From CBDBIG01 sp965205845 [NCBI: bacterium] (GTDB taxonomy: Bacteria; SAR324), in assembly GCA_965205845.1 (NCBI GenBank), contig CBDBIG010000005.1, positions 310,001-374,000 on the forward strand: DNA of 64,000 nt, written 5' to 3'. The notes under the pieces were generated by a model that ran no database searches, was not told where the DNA came from, and saw only the letters and a list, made by a program, of their open reading frames with translations. Below, piece by piece: positions 8,691-17,892 of the stretch (positions within the stretch are counted from its first letter, which is position 1; the number at the start of each line of letters is the position of its first letter). Position numbers and translations under genes: made by a program.

Positions 8691-9533
8691 CTAAAACCCG
8701 TCTTGCCAAAGGGGGAAAAGGGTTGGAAATATTTTGGGGTTGTAAAAAACGCGTTCAAGATGCAAGCCTTGGGCCGGTGCTGTGATGCCTGCATGGTTGC
8801 GGTCTCCCGAGGTGAGTGCCTGTTGCACGGTGCTGAGCGAACGCTTTTCTTGACCAATTTCAATCAAACTGCCAACGATAATACGCACCATATGCTGTAA
8901 AAAACCACGCCCTTCAAACTCAAACCACAATACCCCAGGTACCTGCGGTGCAGCAATGATACGCAAAGCTTGCAAATGACGCACGGGGCTTTTAGCCTTG
9001 CAGCCCTGGGATCTAAAGGCGCTAAAATCGTGCTCACCCACCAACAAGGCAGCGGCGCGTTGTATCACGGCAAGGTTAAGTGGACGCCTAATCCACCAGC
9101 AACGTGGTCGCACAAAAGGGCATGGCGGGTAGGCTTGGTTAAACACCCAATAGCGGTAGCATTTGTTTTGCACGCTGTGACGCGCATGAAAATGCGCGGG
9201 GGCAGTTAAAAGCTGTTTCACAACAATAAAAGGGTTGCATAGCCCGTTAAGGCTTTGCTGCAAGGCTTGGGTGTTCAGTGGTTGGTGGAAGCAAAAATGG
9301 GCGATTTGATTGCTGGCATGAACCCCGGAGTCGGTGCGCCCTGAGCCATGGACGCGCAATACGAAGTGTTTAGGGCAGTGCAAAGCGAGGCCCAGGCTTT
9401 CTTCTAGTTTGCCTTGAATGCTGGGCCCATGGGGCTGTAACTGCCAACCCATAAAAGGTGCGCCATCGTAACTAAGGCGCAACGCATAGGTAAAGCCTGC
9501 AGGAACGGGACCACATGGCGTGATAGGTGGCAT
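8691..9533 (-). CDS. truA: tRNA pseudouridine(38-40) synthase TruA
   Basis: Isomerises uridines 38-40 of the tRNA anticodon arm. The protein has 280 residues. It contains LSYDGAPFMGWQLQP near the N-terminus, the catalytic motif GRTDSGVHA at 65-73 with nucleophile Asp68, FHARHSVQNKCYRYW, GEHDFSAFRSQGC and FLQHMVRIIVGSLIEIG. The usual end motif appears as APAQGLHLERVFY, followed by an extra 16 or so residues. AAGGAG lies 12 nt upstream of the ATG. The thioredoxin gene starts 40 bp upstream on the same strand and may be cotranscribed. Confidence 0.93.
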   Translation of the reverse strand: MPPITPCGPVPAGFTYALRLSYDGAPFMGWQLQPHGPSIQGKLEESLGLALHCPKHFVLRVHGSGRTDSGVHASNQIAHFCFHQPLNTQALQQSLNGLCNPFIVVKQLLTAPAHFHARHSVQNKCYRYWVFNQAYPPCPFVRPRCWWIRRPLNLAVIQRAAALLVGEHDFSAFRSQGCKAKSPVRHLQALRIIAAPQVPGVLWFEFEGRGFLQHMVRIIVGSLIEIGQEKRSLSTVQQALTSGDRNHAGITAPAQGLHLERVFYNPKIFPTLFPLWQDGF

Positions 9534-9572
9534 GGAGAAAACGTACTCCTTGGCGAGACCTTTATCCCTAGG

Positions 9573-9899
9573 CTACCCGTCATTTACCGCACGTTCGACC
9601 ATATCGCGAACTTTTTGCGGGCTGTTGCCCACAAACATATCCACCTGCTTGCCATCGCGAAACAGCATAACGGTCGGAATGCCACGAATACCATAGCGAC
9701 TGGGAATGTTGGGATTGGCATCAATATCTACTTTCGCGACCGTAATGCCTGTAAACTCGTCTGCCAATTGATCAATCGCAGGTTCTAGAGCTTTACACGG
9801 AGCACACCATTCAGCCCAAAAATCGACCAAGGTCAGGCCTTTGCCAATTTTGCCATCAAACGAATCTTCGGTTAGATGTACCACGTTTTCACTTGCCAT
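9573..9899 (-). CDS. trxA: thioredoxin
   Basis: Cytosolic dithiol-disulfide oxidoreductase of 108 residues, full length for Trx1. The active site is WCAPC (31-35) with Ala in place of the more common Gly, followed by Lys. DFWAEW precedes it and the cis-Pro motif GIPTVMLF follows at about 75. A ribosome site AAGGAGG lies upstream of the ATG at a rather long spacing. It precedes truA on the same strand. The WCAPC variant occurs in normal thioredoxins, so no change of function is implied. Confidence 0.95.
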   Translation of the reverse strand: MASENVVHLTEDSFDGKIGKGLTLVDFWAEWCAPCKALEPAIDQLADEFTGITVAKVDIDANPNIPSRYGIRGIPTVMLFRDGKQVDMFVGNSPQKVRDMVERAVNDG

Positions 9900-10067
9900 G
9901 GTCTAATGATACGCCTCCTTCACTTTTTGCATTGGAAAAAAAGGGATGATTGCTCGAAACGACCGGGCATCCGATTGTGCCATGCCAATGAGACTTGCTT
10001 AACGGGTGCGCTATTTTTCAAAATTTGCCGTTGCACCATAAAGGCGGACACAAACACCCGCCGCTTA

Positions 10068-10126
10068 TACCCGTTAATCCTAAAAAGATGCCATCGCTCC
10101 ATTGGAATCAAAATGGGTAACGGGTA
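10068..10126. promoter_or_regulatory. 9-bp inverted repeat upstream of dxr
   Basis: TACCCGTTA (10068-10076) and TAACGGGTA (10118-10126) are perfect inverted copies separated by 41 bp, between divergent trxA and dxr and ending about 50 bp before the dxr ATG. It could be a pair of operator half sites or the base of a leader stem. No matching regulator is recognised. Confidence 0.3.
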
Positions 10127-10176
10127 GGGTATGCTGTACCATAACCAGGTGATCCTTTGCCACTTTTTAATAAAGA

Positions 10177-11436
10177 ATGGTCCCCCCAGCATTGAAGGCA
10201 AAAACCCTTTGTATTTTAGGCAGTACAGGCTCCATTGGTGACAATGTGCTGGAGGTGGTACGCCAGTTTCCCAGCAAATTTTGTGTGGATGTGCTGGTGG
10301 CAGGGCAAAACGATGCCAAACTGGCGAGGCAAATTGAAGAATTTAGCCCTCGCCTTGCCATTATGCAACACGAGGAAGCCGCCGCACGCCTTAAGAAACG
10401 CCTGCCAGTAACCCATTCTGTGGAGGTGCTTTGGGGCAGTGATGCCATCGTACAGGCAGTCGGCAGTGCTAACATCGAGCATGTGGTGGCAGGTATTGTG
10501 GGATCTGCGGGGTTGCTCCCCACCTATGCCGCCGTGTGTGCGGGTAAGCAAGTCTCCTTGGCTAACAAAGAGACCTTGGTGGTGGCCGGCGAGTTAATGA
10601 TGACCCAGGCGAGGCAAAGCGGGGCGCAAATTTTGCCGATGGACTCAGAACACAACGCCATTTTTCAGTGCCTCGGTAATGTCCCGTTAAACCAAGCCCC
10701 GTTAAGCCAGGTTAGCAAGCTTATTTTAACGGGTTCGGGTGGCCCGCTGCGCGATACCCCGCCAGCAGAATTACGCAACGTAACCTGCGCACAAGCCTTG
10801 GCCCATCCAAACTGGAGCATGGGACAAAAAATTAGTATCGACTCTGCCACCATGATGAACAAAGGGCTTGAGGTGATTGAGGCACGCTGGTTGTTTGGTG
10901 TGCCTCAAGAACGCATTGAAGTGCTTATTCAGCGCGAAAGCATTGTACATTCCATGGTGGAGTTTGTGGATGGCTCGCTGTTCGCCCAGCTGGGGATGCC
11001 CGATATGCGGACACCAATTGCCCATTGCTTAGGGTATCCTCAACGCCTGCCTTTGCAAGTACCTAAACTCAATTTAAGCGACGTTGGCAAACTGCATTTT
11101 GAAGCCGTGCTGCCCCAACGCTACCCCTGCCTTACCCTTGCCTTAAAAGCACTAAGCATGGGTGGCCTTGCCCCCGCGGTCCTCAATGGTGCAAATGAGG
11201 TTGCCGTCGAAGCCTTTTTGCAGGAAAATCTTGGTTTTATGGAAATTGCCAACACCCTTGAGCACAGCCTGACTGCCTTTGGAGCCCAGCAAGGTGTCCA
11301 CAGCTCGCCTGCCACCTCAATCGCACAAGCCATTGCCGCAGACCAATTAGGGCGTACTCTAGCCCATGGGTTTCTTAACCGCTCGACAAAAGCGCAGCAA
11401 AACCCCTTGACAGCAACCTCAAAAACCCCATTTTGA
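10177..11436 (+). CDS. dxr: 1-deoxy-D-xylulose 5-phosphate reductoisomerase
   Basis: Second step of the MEP isoprenoid pathway, DXP to MEP with NADPH, cytoplasmic. The protein has 419 residues. It contains ILGSTGSIGDNVLEV (NADPH fold, about 13-27), ANKETLVVAGELMM, MDSEHNAIFQCL with the Asp and Glu metal ligands, LTGSGGPLRDTP (flap region), HPNWSMGQKISIDSATMMNKGLEVIEA, and the C-terminal ANEVAVEAFL. The last 20 or so residues are a polar tail. The ATG at 10177 has only a weak upstream purine stretch (taaagaa). It begins a plus-strand pair with the BenE-like permease, separated by about 340 bp. Confidence 0.96.
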   Translation: MVPPALKAKTLCILGSTGSIGDNVLEVVRQFPSKFCVDVLVAGQNDAKLARQIEEFSPRLAIMQHEEAAARLKKRLPVTHSVEVLWGSDAIVQAVGSANIEHVVAGIVGSAGLLPTYAAVCAGKQVSLANKETLVVAGELMMTQARQSGAQILPMDSEHNAIFQCLGNVPLNQAPLSQVSKLILTGSGGPLRDTPPAELRNVTCAQALAHPNWSMGQKISIDSATMMNKGLEVIEARWLFGVPQERIEVLIQRESIVHSMVEFVDGSLFAQLGMPDMRTPIAHCLGYPQRLPLQVPKLNLSDVGKLHFEAVLPQRYPCLTLALKALSMGGLAPAVLNGANEVAVEAFLQENLGFMEIANTLEHSLTAFGAQQGVHSSPATSIAQAIAADQLGRTLAHGFLNRSTKAQQNPLTATSKTPF

Positions 11437-11459
11437 ACGAGCAGCCTAACAAAGTTTAA

Positions 11460-11542
11460 GGATGTGCGCTCACTAAAAAAACCAACTCTCAATAGAGCCA
11501 ATGGAGCCAATAGTGTGCCAGAGGATGTGCGCTCACTAAAAA
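11460..11542. repeat. 20-bp direct repeat downstream of dxr
   Basis: The 20-bp word beginning ggatgtgcgctcact occurs at 11460-11479 and again at 11523-11542, 63 bp apart, in the 344-bp gap between dxr and the permease. Nothing else recognisable was seen in this gap. Confidence 0.7.
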
Positions 11543-11780
11543 CAAGCAAATAGCCCATAACCAATGGCGTGCCATGTGAATGACAAGTTCCACAGCACAG
11601 ATTATTTTCAGAATGAAACCACAGCGTGCTCGGGATGAATGCTACCCACGTTTGGGGAGGAATTACCTTAACAAAACCGCAGGACATCCCTCAAACTTGA
11701 ATGCTCGGCAAAGAATAAAACGACGATCACTTTTCAAACCCGTATACATGTGAAACAGTGAGCGTTTGTATTTTTGTTAT

Positions 11781-13076
11781 ATGTACCGCGAAAGCATTCG
11801 CGCTGCCCAAAGCGTTCCATTTTTTAGCAAAGAAAGCGTTTTTCCCATGCCATCTCGCTGGATGAGTGCCCCTGTGCGCTTAAAAGAGAGCGTTGCTCAT
11901 TTACCCCAAGCACTTAATCGCCGTACTTTTGCTACGGGACTTTTAATGTTTATGAGCATTATGAGCATTCAAGGCTTGCTTATTCTACAGGCTGTTGAAC
12001 TCAGCGGTTGGAGTCAAGAAATACTGCGCTCGTGGTATTTTGGCAGTTTTTTCACTGCGGGATTGTTTGGCGTGCTCATGTCGTTGCTGTTTAAGCAGCC
12101 CATTCCCGCGGCAGTCCCCGTTACAGTGGTCGCTTTGCTTACCCAAACTCTACCTAGCTTTAGTCCTCAAGAGGCGGTTGGTGGCTATATTGTGGGCGGA
12201 GGGATCATTATTTTGGTGGGTATAAGTGGTTTGTTTGGTCGCTTTTTAGCCCTTATACCACGCGCGGTGGTCATGGGAATGCTATGCGGCGTGCTGTTAC
12301 ACTTTGGGGTCGCTATTTATGTGGAATGGACCAAGGATATCATTCCAATAAGTGCGACGTTGGTGGTGTTTTTGATTACCCATCGCTGGTTTCGCAAAAC
12401 GATTCCACCCCTGGCTGCAGCCTTGGTAATGGCTTTAGTAATGGCTGTATGGCAGCAAAATGTGGCCGTCCAACCTCTCCATTGGGCGTTTGTTATGCCC
12501 CAGTGGATTGCTCCTCAATTTACCCTTTCTGCCGTGTTTTCCATTGCCCTGCCCGTGGTGTTGCTCTCCTTAAGTGCCCACACCGCCACGGGGGTTTCGG
12601 TGTTGCGCGCCAACCAGTACAATCCACCCACCAATTTGGCCATCACATTGGGCGGTTTGCTTAGTGTATTGGGTGCTTTTATCGGTGCCAGCGGCATTTC
12701 AATGGCAGCCCCGCGCTCCGCCATTGCCGTAGATGCTAGTGGAGAAGCCAATCGAGACCTGCGCTATGGTTCCGTTACCATCGATGGCATGTTGCTTATG
12801 GCAGCGGGGATTGTTTCTCCCGTGTTAGGAGGGGTATTTGGCTTGTTACCCATTGGAGCCATTAAGGCCATTGCGGGTTTAGCCCTATTGCCAGTGATTG
12901 CCAACAGCTTGCGTACCGCTTTTAGCAAAGAAGAAGGGCGCCCAATGGGGGCTATTTTTGCGCTGCTTATCGCGGCTTCTAACACCCAATGGCTGGGGAT
13001 TGGATCCGCTTTTTGGGCATTATGCCTGGCACCAATGATCTCGCAGATTCTAGATACACCCCCTGCAAAAAAATGA
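11781..13076 (+). CDS. BenE-family membrane transporter
   Basis: Inner-membrane protein of about 431 residues with 11-12 hydrophobic segments. The second half resembles benzoate/H+ symporter BenE: a long run AITLGGLLSVLGAFIGASG followed by MAAPRSAIAVDASGEANRD, comparable to the family's glycine-rich half-helix and the Ala-Ile-Ala stretch, then GGVFGLLPIGAIKAIAGLALLPV. The typical GaPfGGH motif of BenE is only partly kept (GASGISMAAPR), so the substrate may not be benzoate. No aromatic degradation genes lie nearby. The ATG at 11781 was chosen; ATG 11847 (MPSRWMSAP) is also possible because the preceding residues are poorly structured. Confidence 0.65.
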   Translation: MYRESIRAAQSVPFFSKESVFPMPSRWMSAPVRLKESVAHLPQALNRRTFATGLLMFMSIMSIQGLLILQAVELSGWSQEILRSWYFGSFFTAGLFGVLMSLLFKQPIPAAVPVTVVALLTQTLPSFSPQEAVGGYIVGGGIIILVGISGLFGRFLALIPRAVVMGMLCGVLLHFGVAIYVEWTKDIIPISATLVVFLITHRWFRKTIPPLAAALVMALVMAVWQQNVAVQPLHWAFVMPQWIAPQFTLSAVFSIALPVVLLSLSAHTATGVSVLRANQYNPPTNLAITLGGLLSVLGAFIGASGISMAAPRSAIAVDASGEANRDLRYGSVTIDGMLLMAAGIVSPVLGGVFGLLPIGAIKAIAGLALLPVIANSLRTAFSKEEGRPMGAIFALLIAASNTQWLGIGSAFWALCLAPMISQILDTPPAKK

Positions 13077-13291
13077 GCCCCCCTAAAAATGCCCCAGCAA
13101 AGGCTTCCTAAAAGGGGGATGGTTTCCAAGGGGGGTCCCCCAAAAATGTGTCCAAAAAGTTCGACGAGCAACACGCAAAACCGCCATTATCAAAACAACA
13201 TGGCAAGGAAGGTATGCATCAAAAGCAAGGTACAACCCAGGAGCAAAGCGGGTGAACGCTTACAACCAGGCGTGCCAAAGCGGATGACCTT

Positions 13292-13652
13292 GATCGGATT
13301 GGCTAATCGAGGGCGGCGCGCTCGATGCCCGTTGGGGTGGGGTATTGGTTGTTGATACAGGCCATGCACAGGTTTTGCGCAGGCATCTCGATGGCTGACA
13401 CCAAATGGTTGTGAGAGAGGTATTGAAAGGCTGTCCGCACCCAGAAAAGCTCCCATTTTTACCCGCAATTCGGTGATCGGATTGGCTAATCGAGGGCGGC
13501 GCGCTCGATGCCCGTTGGGGTGGGGTATTGGTTGTTGATACAGGCCATGCACAGGTTTTGCGCAGGCATCTCGATGGCTGACACCAAATGGCTGTGAGAG
13601 AGGTATTGAAGGCTGTCCGCACCCAGAAAAGCTCCCATTTTTACCCGCAATT
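13292..13652 (-). repeat. tandem duplication of the purF 3' end (183 bp x 2)
   Basis: Two nearly identical copies, 13292-13474 and 13475-13652, cover the last 55-60 codons of purF and its stop. They differ by a c/t change and by one extra A in the distal copy (aaagg versus aagg). The copy nearer purF supplies the functional C-terminus and stop. The distal copy is downstream, non-functional and frameshifted. The units are adjacent with no spacer. Confidence 0.92.
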
Positions 13653-14985
13653 GCGTACTGGATGGGGTGTTTAAACTGACCTTGGTTTTTAAAAACCGTG
13701 GGGCGAACATCTCGCTGCGAGATGCCATATCAATCCCATAATAGCAGGGGGCCAATACGGGCGGTGAGCCAATACGCACATGAACCTCTTTGATTTTACC
13801 CTGGCTACGCAGCATGGCAATAACGGCTTTTAAGGTGGTACCTCGTACGAGGGAATCGTCCACCAAGTACACACGCTTGCCCTCGAGCATTTCGGTCAGC
13901 ACGGCAAATTTTCGCTGTACCGTTGAAGAACGGTCTGCCTGGCTTTCAATAAATGAGCGCCCAATGTAGCGGTTGCGCAATAGCCCTTCCACCAAAGGCA
14001 GGTTTAGCTGAAAGGCAAAGGCGTTGGCCGCGGTTTTGGCGGTTTCTGGCACAGGGCACACAATATCACCACACACACCCGCCTCTTCTTCCATGATTGC
14101 CAGCCGTTTGCCCAGGCTTGAGCGCACTTTTTGCACGGTACGACCATCCAATTTAGAGGCAAGGTGGGCAAAATAAACCCACTCAAAAAAGCAATGCTTG
14201 GGGGTTTGTTTAGGGGCGTAGCGCTTCACGGAAAAGCCCTTTTTATTGGCAATAATCAGCTCCCCTGGCTCGAGGGAAATCACCTTCTCGATGTTTAAAT
14301 TGCGATGGACAATGCTTTCTGATGCCACCACCAGCATGTCATCCTTAACCCCGTAACATAATGGATGAAAGCCCAAGGGATCACGCAAGGCCACCAAATC
14401 GCCATCAGCGTTTAAAAACACAATATTATAAGCCCCATCAAACTGATGGGATAAGCGTCCAAATAATTCCAAAAAATCAGGATGGTTCTCACCACGCAGC
14501 GCATGGTTAATATGGTGCATCATCACCTCAGTGTCCGAGTGATACGTAATGTGGTAGCTCAATTTTTCCAAATGGGTCTTCAGTGCGTTGTAATTGGCCA
14601 AGTTCCCATTAAAAGCAATGGCAAACCACTTCCACGTGCGTCCATGTACGCGCTCAAAAGGCTGGGCATTTGCAATGTCATTGGTACCAGAGGTGGCATA
14701 GCGGTTTTGGCCAATGGCCGCAAACCCCGCGTACTGCTCAAGCAATTCACGCCCTTTGCGGGCATGATCAAGGTGAAAGACCCGCGAAACGGTCCCAATA
14801 TCTTTGTGAGTTTGCAAAATGCGATTGCGGGTGGGCTGGTAGGTGGTAATGCCTGCGCTCAATTGGCCCCTGTTTTGGATATCTAACAAACCCCGCACGG
14901 CAATGGGGTATACATTGCTGTTTTGCTGTTTTGGACCAAATTGATACACGGCGACCACCCCGCATTCGTCGTGCATTTCAGCCAT
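13486..14985 (-). CDS. purF: amidophosphoribosyltransferase
   Basis: First committed step of purine synthesis: PRPP plus glutamine to phosphoribosylamine. The protein has 499 residues. It starts MAEMHDECGVV, so the glutaminase nucleophile Cys8 would be exposed after removal of a short propeptide. The Ntn domain has NRGQLSAGI, GQNRYATSG and AFNGNLAN. The PRTase domain has the PRPP loop VYLVDDSLVRGTT (about 368-380), GSPPVLAPCYYGIDM and the C-terminal cysteine motif NLCMACINNQYPTP. The stop TAG lies inside the proximal copy of a tandemly repeated 3' end, so the enzyme is intact. The J-domain gene lies 81 bp upstream on the same strand. Confidence 0.95.
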   Translation of the reverse strand: MAEMHDECGVVAVYQFGPKQQNSNVYPIAVRGLLDIQNRGQLSAGITTYQPTRNRILQTHKDIGTVSRVFHLDHARKGRELLEQYAGFAAIGQNRYATSGTNDIANAQPFERVHGRTWKWFAIAFNGNLANYNALKTHLEKLSYHITYHSDTEVMMHHINHALRGENHPDFLELFGRLSHQFDGAYNIVFLNADGDLVALRDPLGFHPLCYGVKDDMLVVASESIVHRNLNIEKVISLEPGELIIANKKGFSVKRYAPKQTPKHCFFEWVYFAHLASKLDGRTVQKVRSSLGKRLAIMEEEAGVCGDIVCPVPETAKTAANAFAFQLNLPLVEGLLRNRYIGRSFIESQADRSSTVQRKFAVLTEMLEGKRVYLVDDSLVRGTTLKAVIAMLRSQGKIKEVHVRIGSPPVLAPCYYGIDMASRSEMFAPRFLKTKVSLNTPSSTQLRVKMGAFLGADSLQYLSHSHLVSAIEMPAQNLCMACINNQYPTPTGIERAALD

Positions 14986-15066
14986 TCATAAACCTTTTTT
15001 AATGCCTGGCTTAGCGAGATCGTCATGCTAAGGCCTTGGCCTGTGGTATTTTTTGCGGTGGTGTTT

Positions 15067-16344
15067 TTAAGGATGTGTGTGAAAATGGCTGGCAAGCACA
15101 AACTCATAGGCTTGCTGCAAACGTAAAAACGCCGCCACATCGCCCCCTTGGTCAGGGTGCAGTGCTTTGGCTTTTTGGCGGTAGGCTTGTTTCACCTCCT
15201 CTAAGCTGACATTACCCACCAAACCAAGCAATTCCAATTCTTTGATCACACGCCTCAAATAGGGATCTGTGGTGCGCTGCTGGTTTTTTGGGTGGGCTTT
15301 TTGGCGGTGGGTACGTTGCCATGCCTCTTGCTTTCTTGCTTGGCGTCTGCGCTCTTCTTCTTGGCGCATTCGATTGCGCTGTTGTTCTTGGCGTTTGCGC
15401 TCTTCTTCTTGCTGGCGGCGCTGCTCAAACTCTTCAACCGAGCAGTAAACACCCATGCGCATGGCTGCATTGCGCAATTCGCGTTTTAAGCGTACAAGCC
15501 GTTTTTCAAGCGGGGCAAAAGCGACAGATTGGTTTTTCCAAAATTTAGGGGTGGTCGCGCTCTCAAGCATAGCCTTGGCGGTGGCACATATATAGGGCGA
15601 AGGCAAAATCTCATAAAGGGCCAAGCGCTGGGCAGGGGCTAGAGGGCTGGTTTGCATACCATCAATAATGTTGTCGAGGCACTTCTCGGTAGACCTATAA
15701 CCGTTGAGTTGCTTACTCAATTCGGATTCTGTCTGGGTCCAAAGGCCATCAATGCGCATGGAGATAAACTCGGTTAAAGCAAGGTGAACTGTGTGTTTAT
15801 GCTGCTCCAAAAATAACAAGCCCGATTCCTTAATCGCGTCACGCTTCCAGTGAAAATCACAGCGTTCTAAAATGCTCAAAAACCTCTCATCCTCCATGGG
15901 GGACAAAGTGCTATAGATCGATTCGCCATGCTCTTGGTCAAAATACTGGTGCCAATGCCAGAGCAACTCTTTACCAGGAATACCCGATTGCAGCAAAAAA
16001 TGTAGGCTTATGGTGGATACATTGGCATAGTGATAGTCCCCTTGATCATCTTGACGGACCTGCCCATGGATATCATTTAAAAAATTTAAAAGTTGCGGGG
16101 TGTAGTCTTTGGGCGAAGGCTGGCTGACTTTTTGGGCGATTTCCCTGCCATGACCACGATTTTTTGATTCCTTGCCCACGGAGGTTTTGCCAGAAGAGGG
16201 ATAGATTGCACGCCTGCCACCATCGACACGCAAGCCCGCGGCTTTTGCATAGTTGGTTTCACTGGTAACCTTTCCACGCGCAGCCCCAATTTCATGAGCG
16301 CGATCGGCCACATGTGGGCGCACGGGGGTCGAGGGGTTTGTCAT
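15067..16344 (-). CDS. J-domain protein with C-terminal DnaJ domain
   Basis: Protein of 425 residues with the J domain at the very C-terminus (about 360-425): VSLEEVKQAYRQKAKALHPDQGGD carries the invariant HPD tripeptide, then FLRLQQAYEFVLASHF. It lacks the Gly/Phe and zinc-finger regions of DnaJ, making it class III. It should stimulate an Hsp70 ATPase. Residues about 300-350 are a highly charged Glu/Arg/Gln coiled coil. The N-terminal 290 residues are helical-looking and unrecognised; the first 75 are basic and low complexity with no signal peptide. It sits between dapB and purF on the minus strand. Partner Hsp70 and substrate are unknown. Confidence 0.8.
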   Translation of the reverse strand: MTNPSTPVRPHVADRAHEIGAARGKVTSETNYAKAAGLRVDGGRRAIYPSSGKTSVGKESKNRGHGREIAQKVSQPSPKDYTPQLLNFLNDIHGQVRQDDQGDYHYANVSTISLHFLLQSGIPGKELLWHWHQYFDQEHGESIYSTLSPMEDERFLSILERCDFHWKRDAIKESGLLFLEQHKHTVHLALTEFISMRIDGLWTQTESELSKQLNGYRSTEKCLDNIIDGMQTSPLAPAQRLALYEILPSPYICATAKAMLESATTPKFWKNQSVAFAPLEKRLVRLKRELRNAAMRMGVYCSVEEFEQRRQQEEERKRQEQQRNRMRQEEERRRQARKQEAWQRTHRQKAHPKNQQRTTDPYLRRVIKELELLGLVGNVSLEEVKQAYRQKAKALHPDQGGDVAAFLRLQQAYEFVLASHFHTHP

Positions 16345-16537
16345 GGCGAATGTTCACACAAAAATGGCGTTCGCTGGGAAAAAACAGCAGCCCATACAGG
16401 GCAATTGCTGAGCAAAAGGCGGGTGGAACTGCGGCCTAACACCCCATTATTTTTATCAAAACCCCCGAATGCAACTGTCTTAGATCATGGGTAATGGTCT
16501 ATGGGATATGGCGTGCAACACAGCAGCGTCGTCCCAT

Positions 16538-17284
16538 CTATAACGCATGCTCAAGGCCTACTTTAAGATGATCCCATTGCATCACTGCCAAAATAGCACG
16601 AACAACCCCCGGCATAAAACACTCGCGGTGAATGCTATCGTGACGAATGCATAAACTTTCGCCTAAAGCACCAAAAATAACCTCTTGGTGTGCAACATGC
16701 CCTGGCAAACGTACCGAATGGATGCGAACCTGGTGGTGCTTTGCACCCAAAGCCCCTTCTACGATGGCTTGCGGTTCTACTTGGTGTAAGGTGGGGTTGG
16801 GGCGTGCTTTGGCCATTAAGGCCGCAGTATGGAGTGCCGTGCCTGATGGCGCTTCTGCTTTGCCGTCATGGTGGGTTTCGATAATCTCGCCTCTATCCAT
16901 GTAACGTGCAGCCTCTTGGGCAAAGCGCATCATCAAAACCGCCCCAATGGCAAAATTGGCTGCTAACAAGCCTCCAATGCCCGCGGTTTCAGCCATTTTG
17001 GTCAGAATACCCACTTGTTGCTCGCTTAAGCCCGTGGTACCAATGACAGGACGCACCCTGGATGAAAGAATATTGCAGGCATTTTGAAACACCGCGGTGG
17101 GGTGGGTGAAATCGACGCACACATCGGGCTTGGTCTGTTTAAGGAGTGCGGTGAGGTCGTCCCCCAAATCGCTTTGGCCTACCAAACGTAAATCGGGGGA
17201 TTTTGAAACGGCTTTGAGCGTTTCTCGCCCCATACGCCCTTTTGCCCCGTTGACCCAAACGCCAATGTTGGTTTGATCTGCCAT
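16538..17284 (-). CDS. dapB: 4-hydroxy-tetrahydrodipicolinate reductase
   Basis: Reduces HTPA to tetrahydrodipicolinate in the lysine/meso-diaminopimelate pathway feeding peptidoglycan. It has 248 residues, slightly short for DapB. The Rossmann start is IGVWVNGAKGRMGRET. VDFTHPTA and the GTTGLSEQQ nicotinamide loop follow, then AANFAIGAVLMMRFA, and the catalytic motif HHDGKAEAPSGTA. The basic residue pair before APSGTA is GKAE, as in the non-E. coli subfamily. The C-terminus reads IRHDSIHRECFMPGVVRAI. It belongs to a minus-strand run with queF and fabI, with a 155-bp gap to queF. Confidence 0.94.
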   Translation of the reverse strand: MADQTNIGVWVNGAKGRMGRETLKAVSKSPDLRLVGQSDLGDDLTALLKQTKPDVCVDFTHPTAVFQNACNILSSRVRPVIGTTGLSEQQVGILTKMAETAGIGGLLAANFAIGAVLMMRFAQEAARYMDRGEIIETHHDGKAEAPSGTALHTAALMAKARPNPTLHQVEPQAIVEGALGAKHHQVRIHSVRLPGHVAHQEVIFGALGESLCIRHDSIHRECFMPGVVRAILAVMQWDHLKVGLEHAL

Positions 17285-17439
17285 AACAGCTGCTTTTTCC
17301 TAATGATCGCCTTCGGCCCCTTTTGTAACAGGCTAACGGGGGTTTAAACGGATTTTTCAAGAAAATCCACTTTTGGGTCATGCCAGTGTACATCGACTGT
17401 AACGGATTTTGTGCGATTTTGCTTTTTATTTGGGGTGAT

Positions 17440-17868
17440 TCACTTTGATGCGTTTTTTTGGGATTGGGAATCGACCGAGCAAGTTGAATCGATCCCGCCG
17501 CGTGTATGATACACGGTGGTAACGCACAGCGTTTCGGGCTGCATAAGCGTCAACAAGTCGTTGTACAGTTTTGCGGTGGCGGGTTCTTGGTAAATGCCTA
17601 CGTTACGGTAAGAGACAAGGTAGTATTTAAGTGATTTGAGTTCTACAATGGACTTGTGCGGTATGTATTCTAGGCGAAGCAGGGCATAATCGGGCAAGCC
17701 AGAATAAGGGCACACGGCAGAAAACTCACGGGTTTCGTACACAATGTTTTGGCGAGGACCTTGATAAGGAAAGGTTTTTAGGTAGTGGGTACAAATGGCC
17801 GAAGGTGGGTCAAATTTTCGGACAAACCCTTCAGCGTAGCTTTTATCAAAAGGGGTTTTTGTCGGCAT
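17440..17868 (-). CDS. queF: NADPH-dependent 7-cyano-7-deazaguanine reductase (preQ0 reductase)
   Basis: Reduces preQ0 to preQ1 in queuosine biosynthesis. This is the short monodomain (YkvM-type) QueF of about 142 residues. REFSAVCPYSGLPDYA contains the thioimide-forming Cys. VELKSLKYYLVSYRN carries the QueF signature (E-x-K-S-x-K) that binds NADPH. The ATG at 17868 is preceded immediately by a TTG. The C-terminal tail after VYHTRGGI is polar. Neighbours are fabI (24 bp upstream) and dapB. Other queuosine genes are not in view. Confidence 0.93.
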   Translation of the reverse strand: MPTKTPFDKSYAEGFVRKFDPPSAICTHYLKTFPYQGPRQNIVYETREFSAVCPYSGLPDYALLRLEYIPHKSIVELKSLKYYLVSYRNVGIYQEPATAKLYNDLLTLMQPETLCVTTVYHTRGGIDSTCSVDSQSQKNASK

Positions 17869-17892
17869 CAAAGGGAAAATATCGCATGAGGG

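Noticed and set aside
13190-13622. Two overlapping 120-codon minus-strand ORFs
   Set aside because: They are alternative-frame readings of the duplicated purF 3' end.
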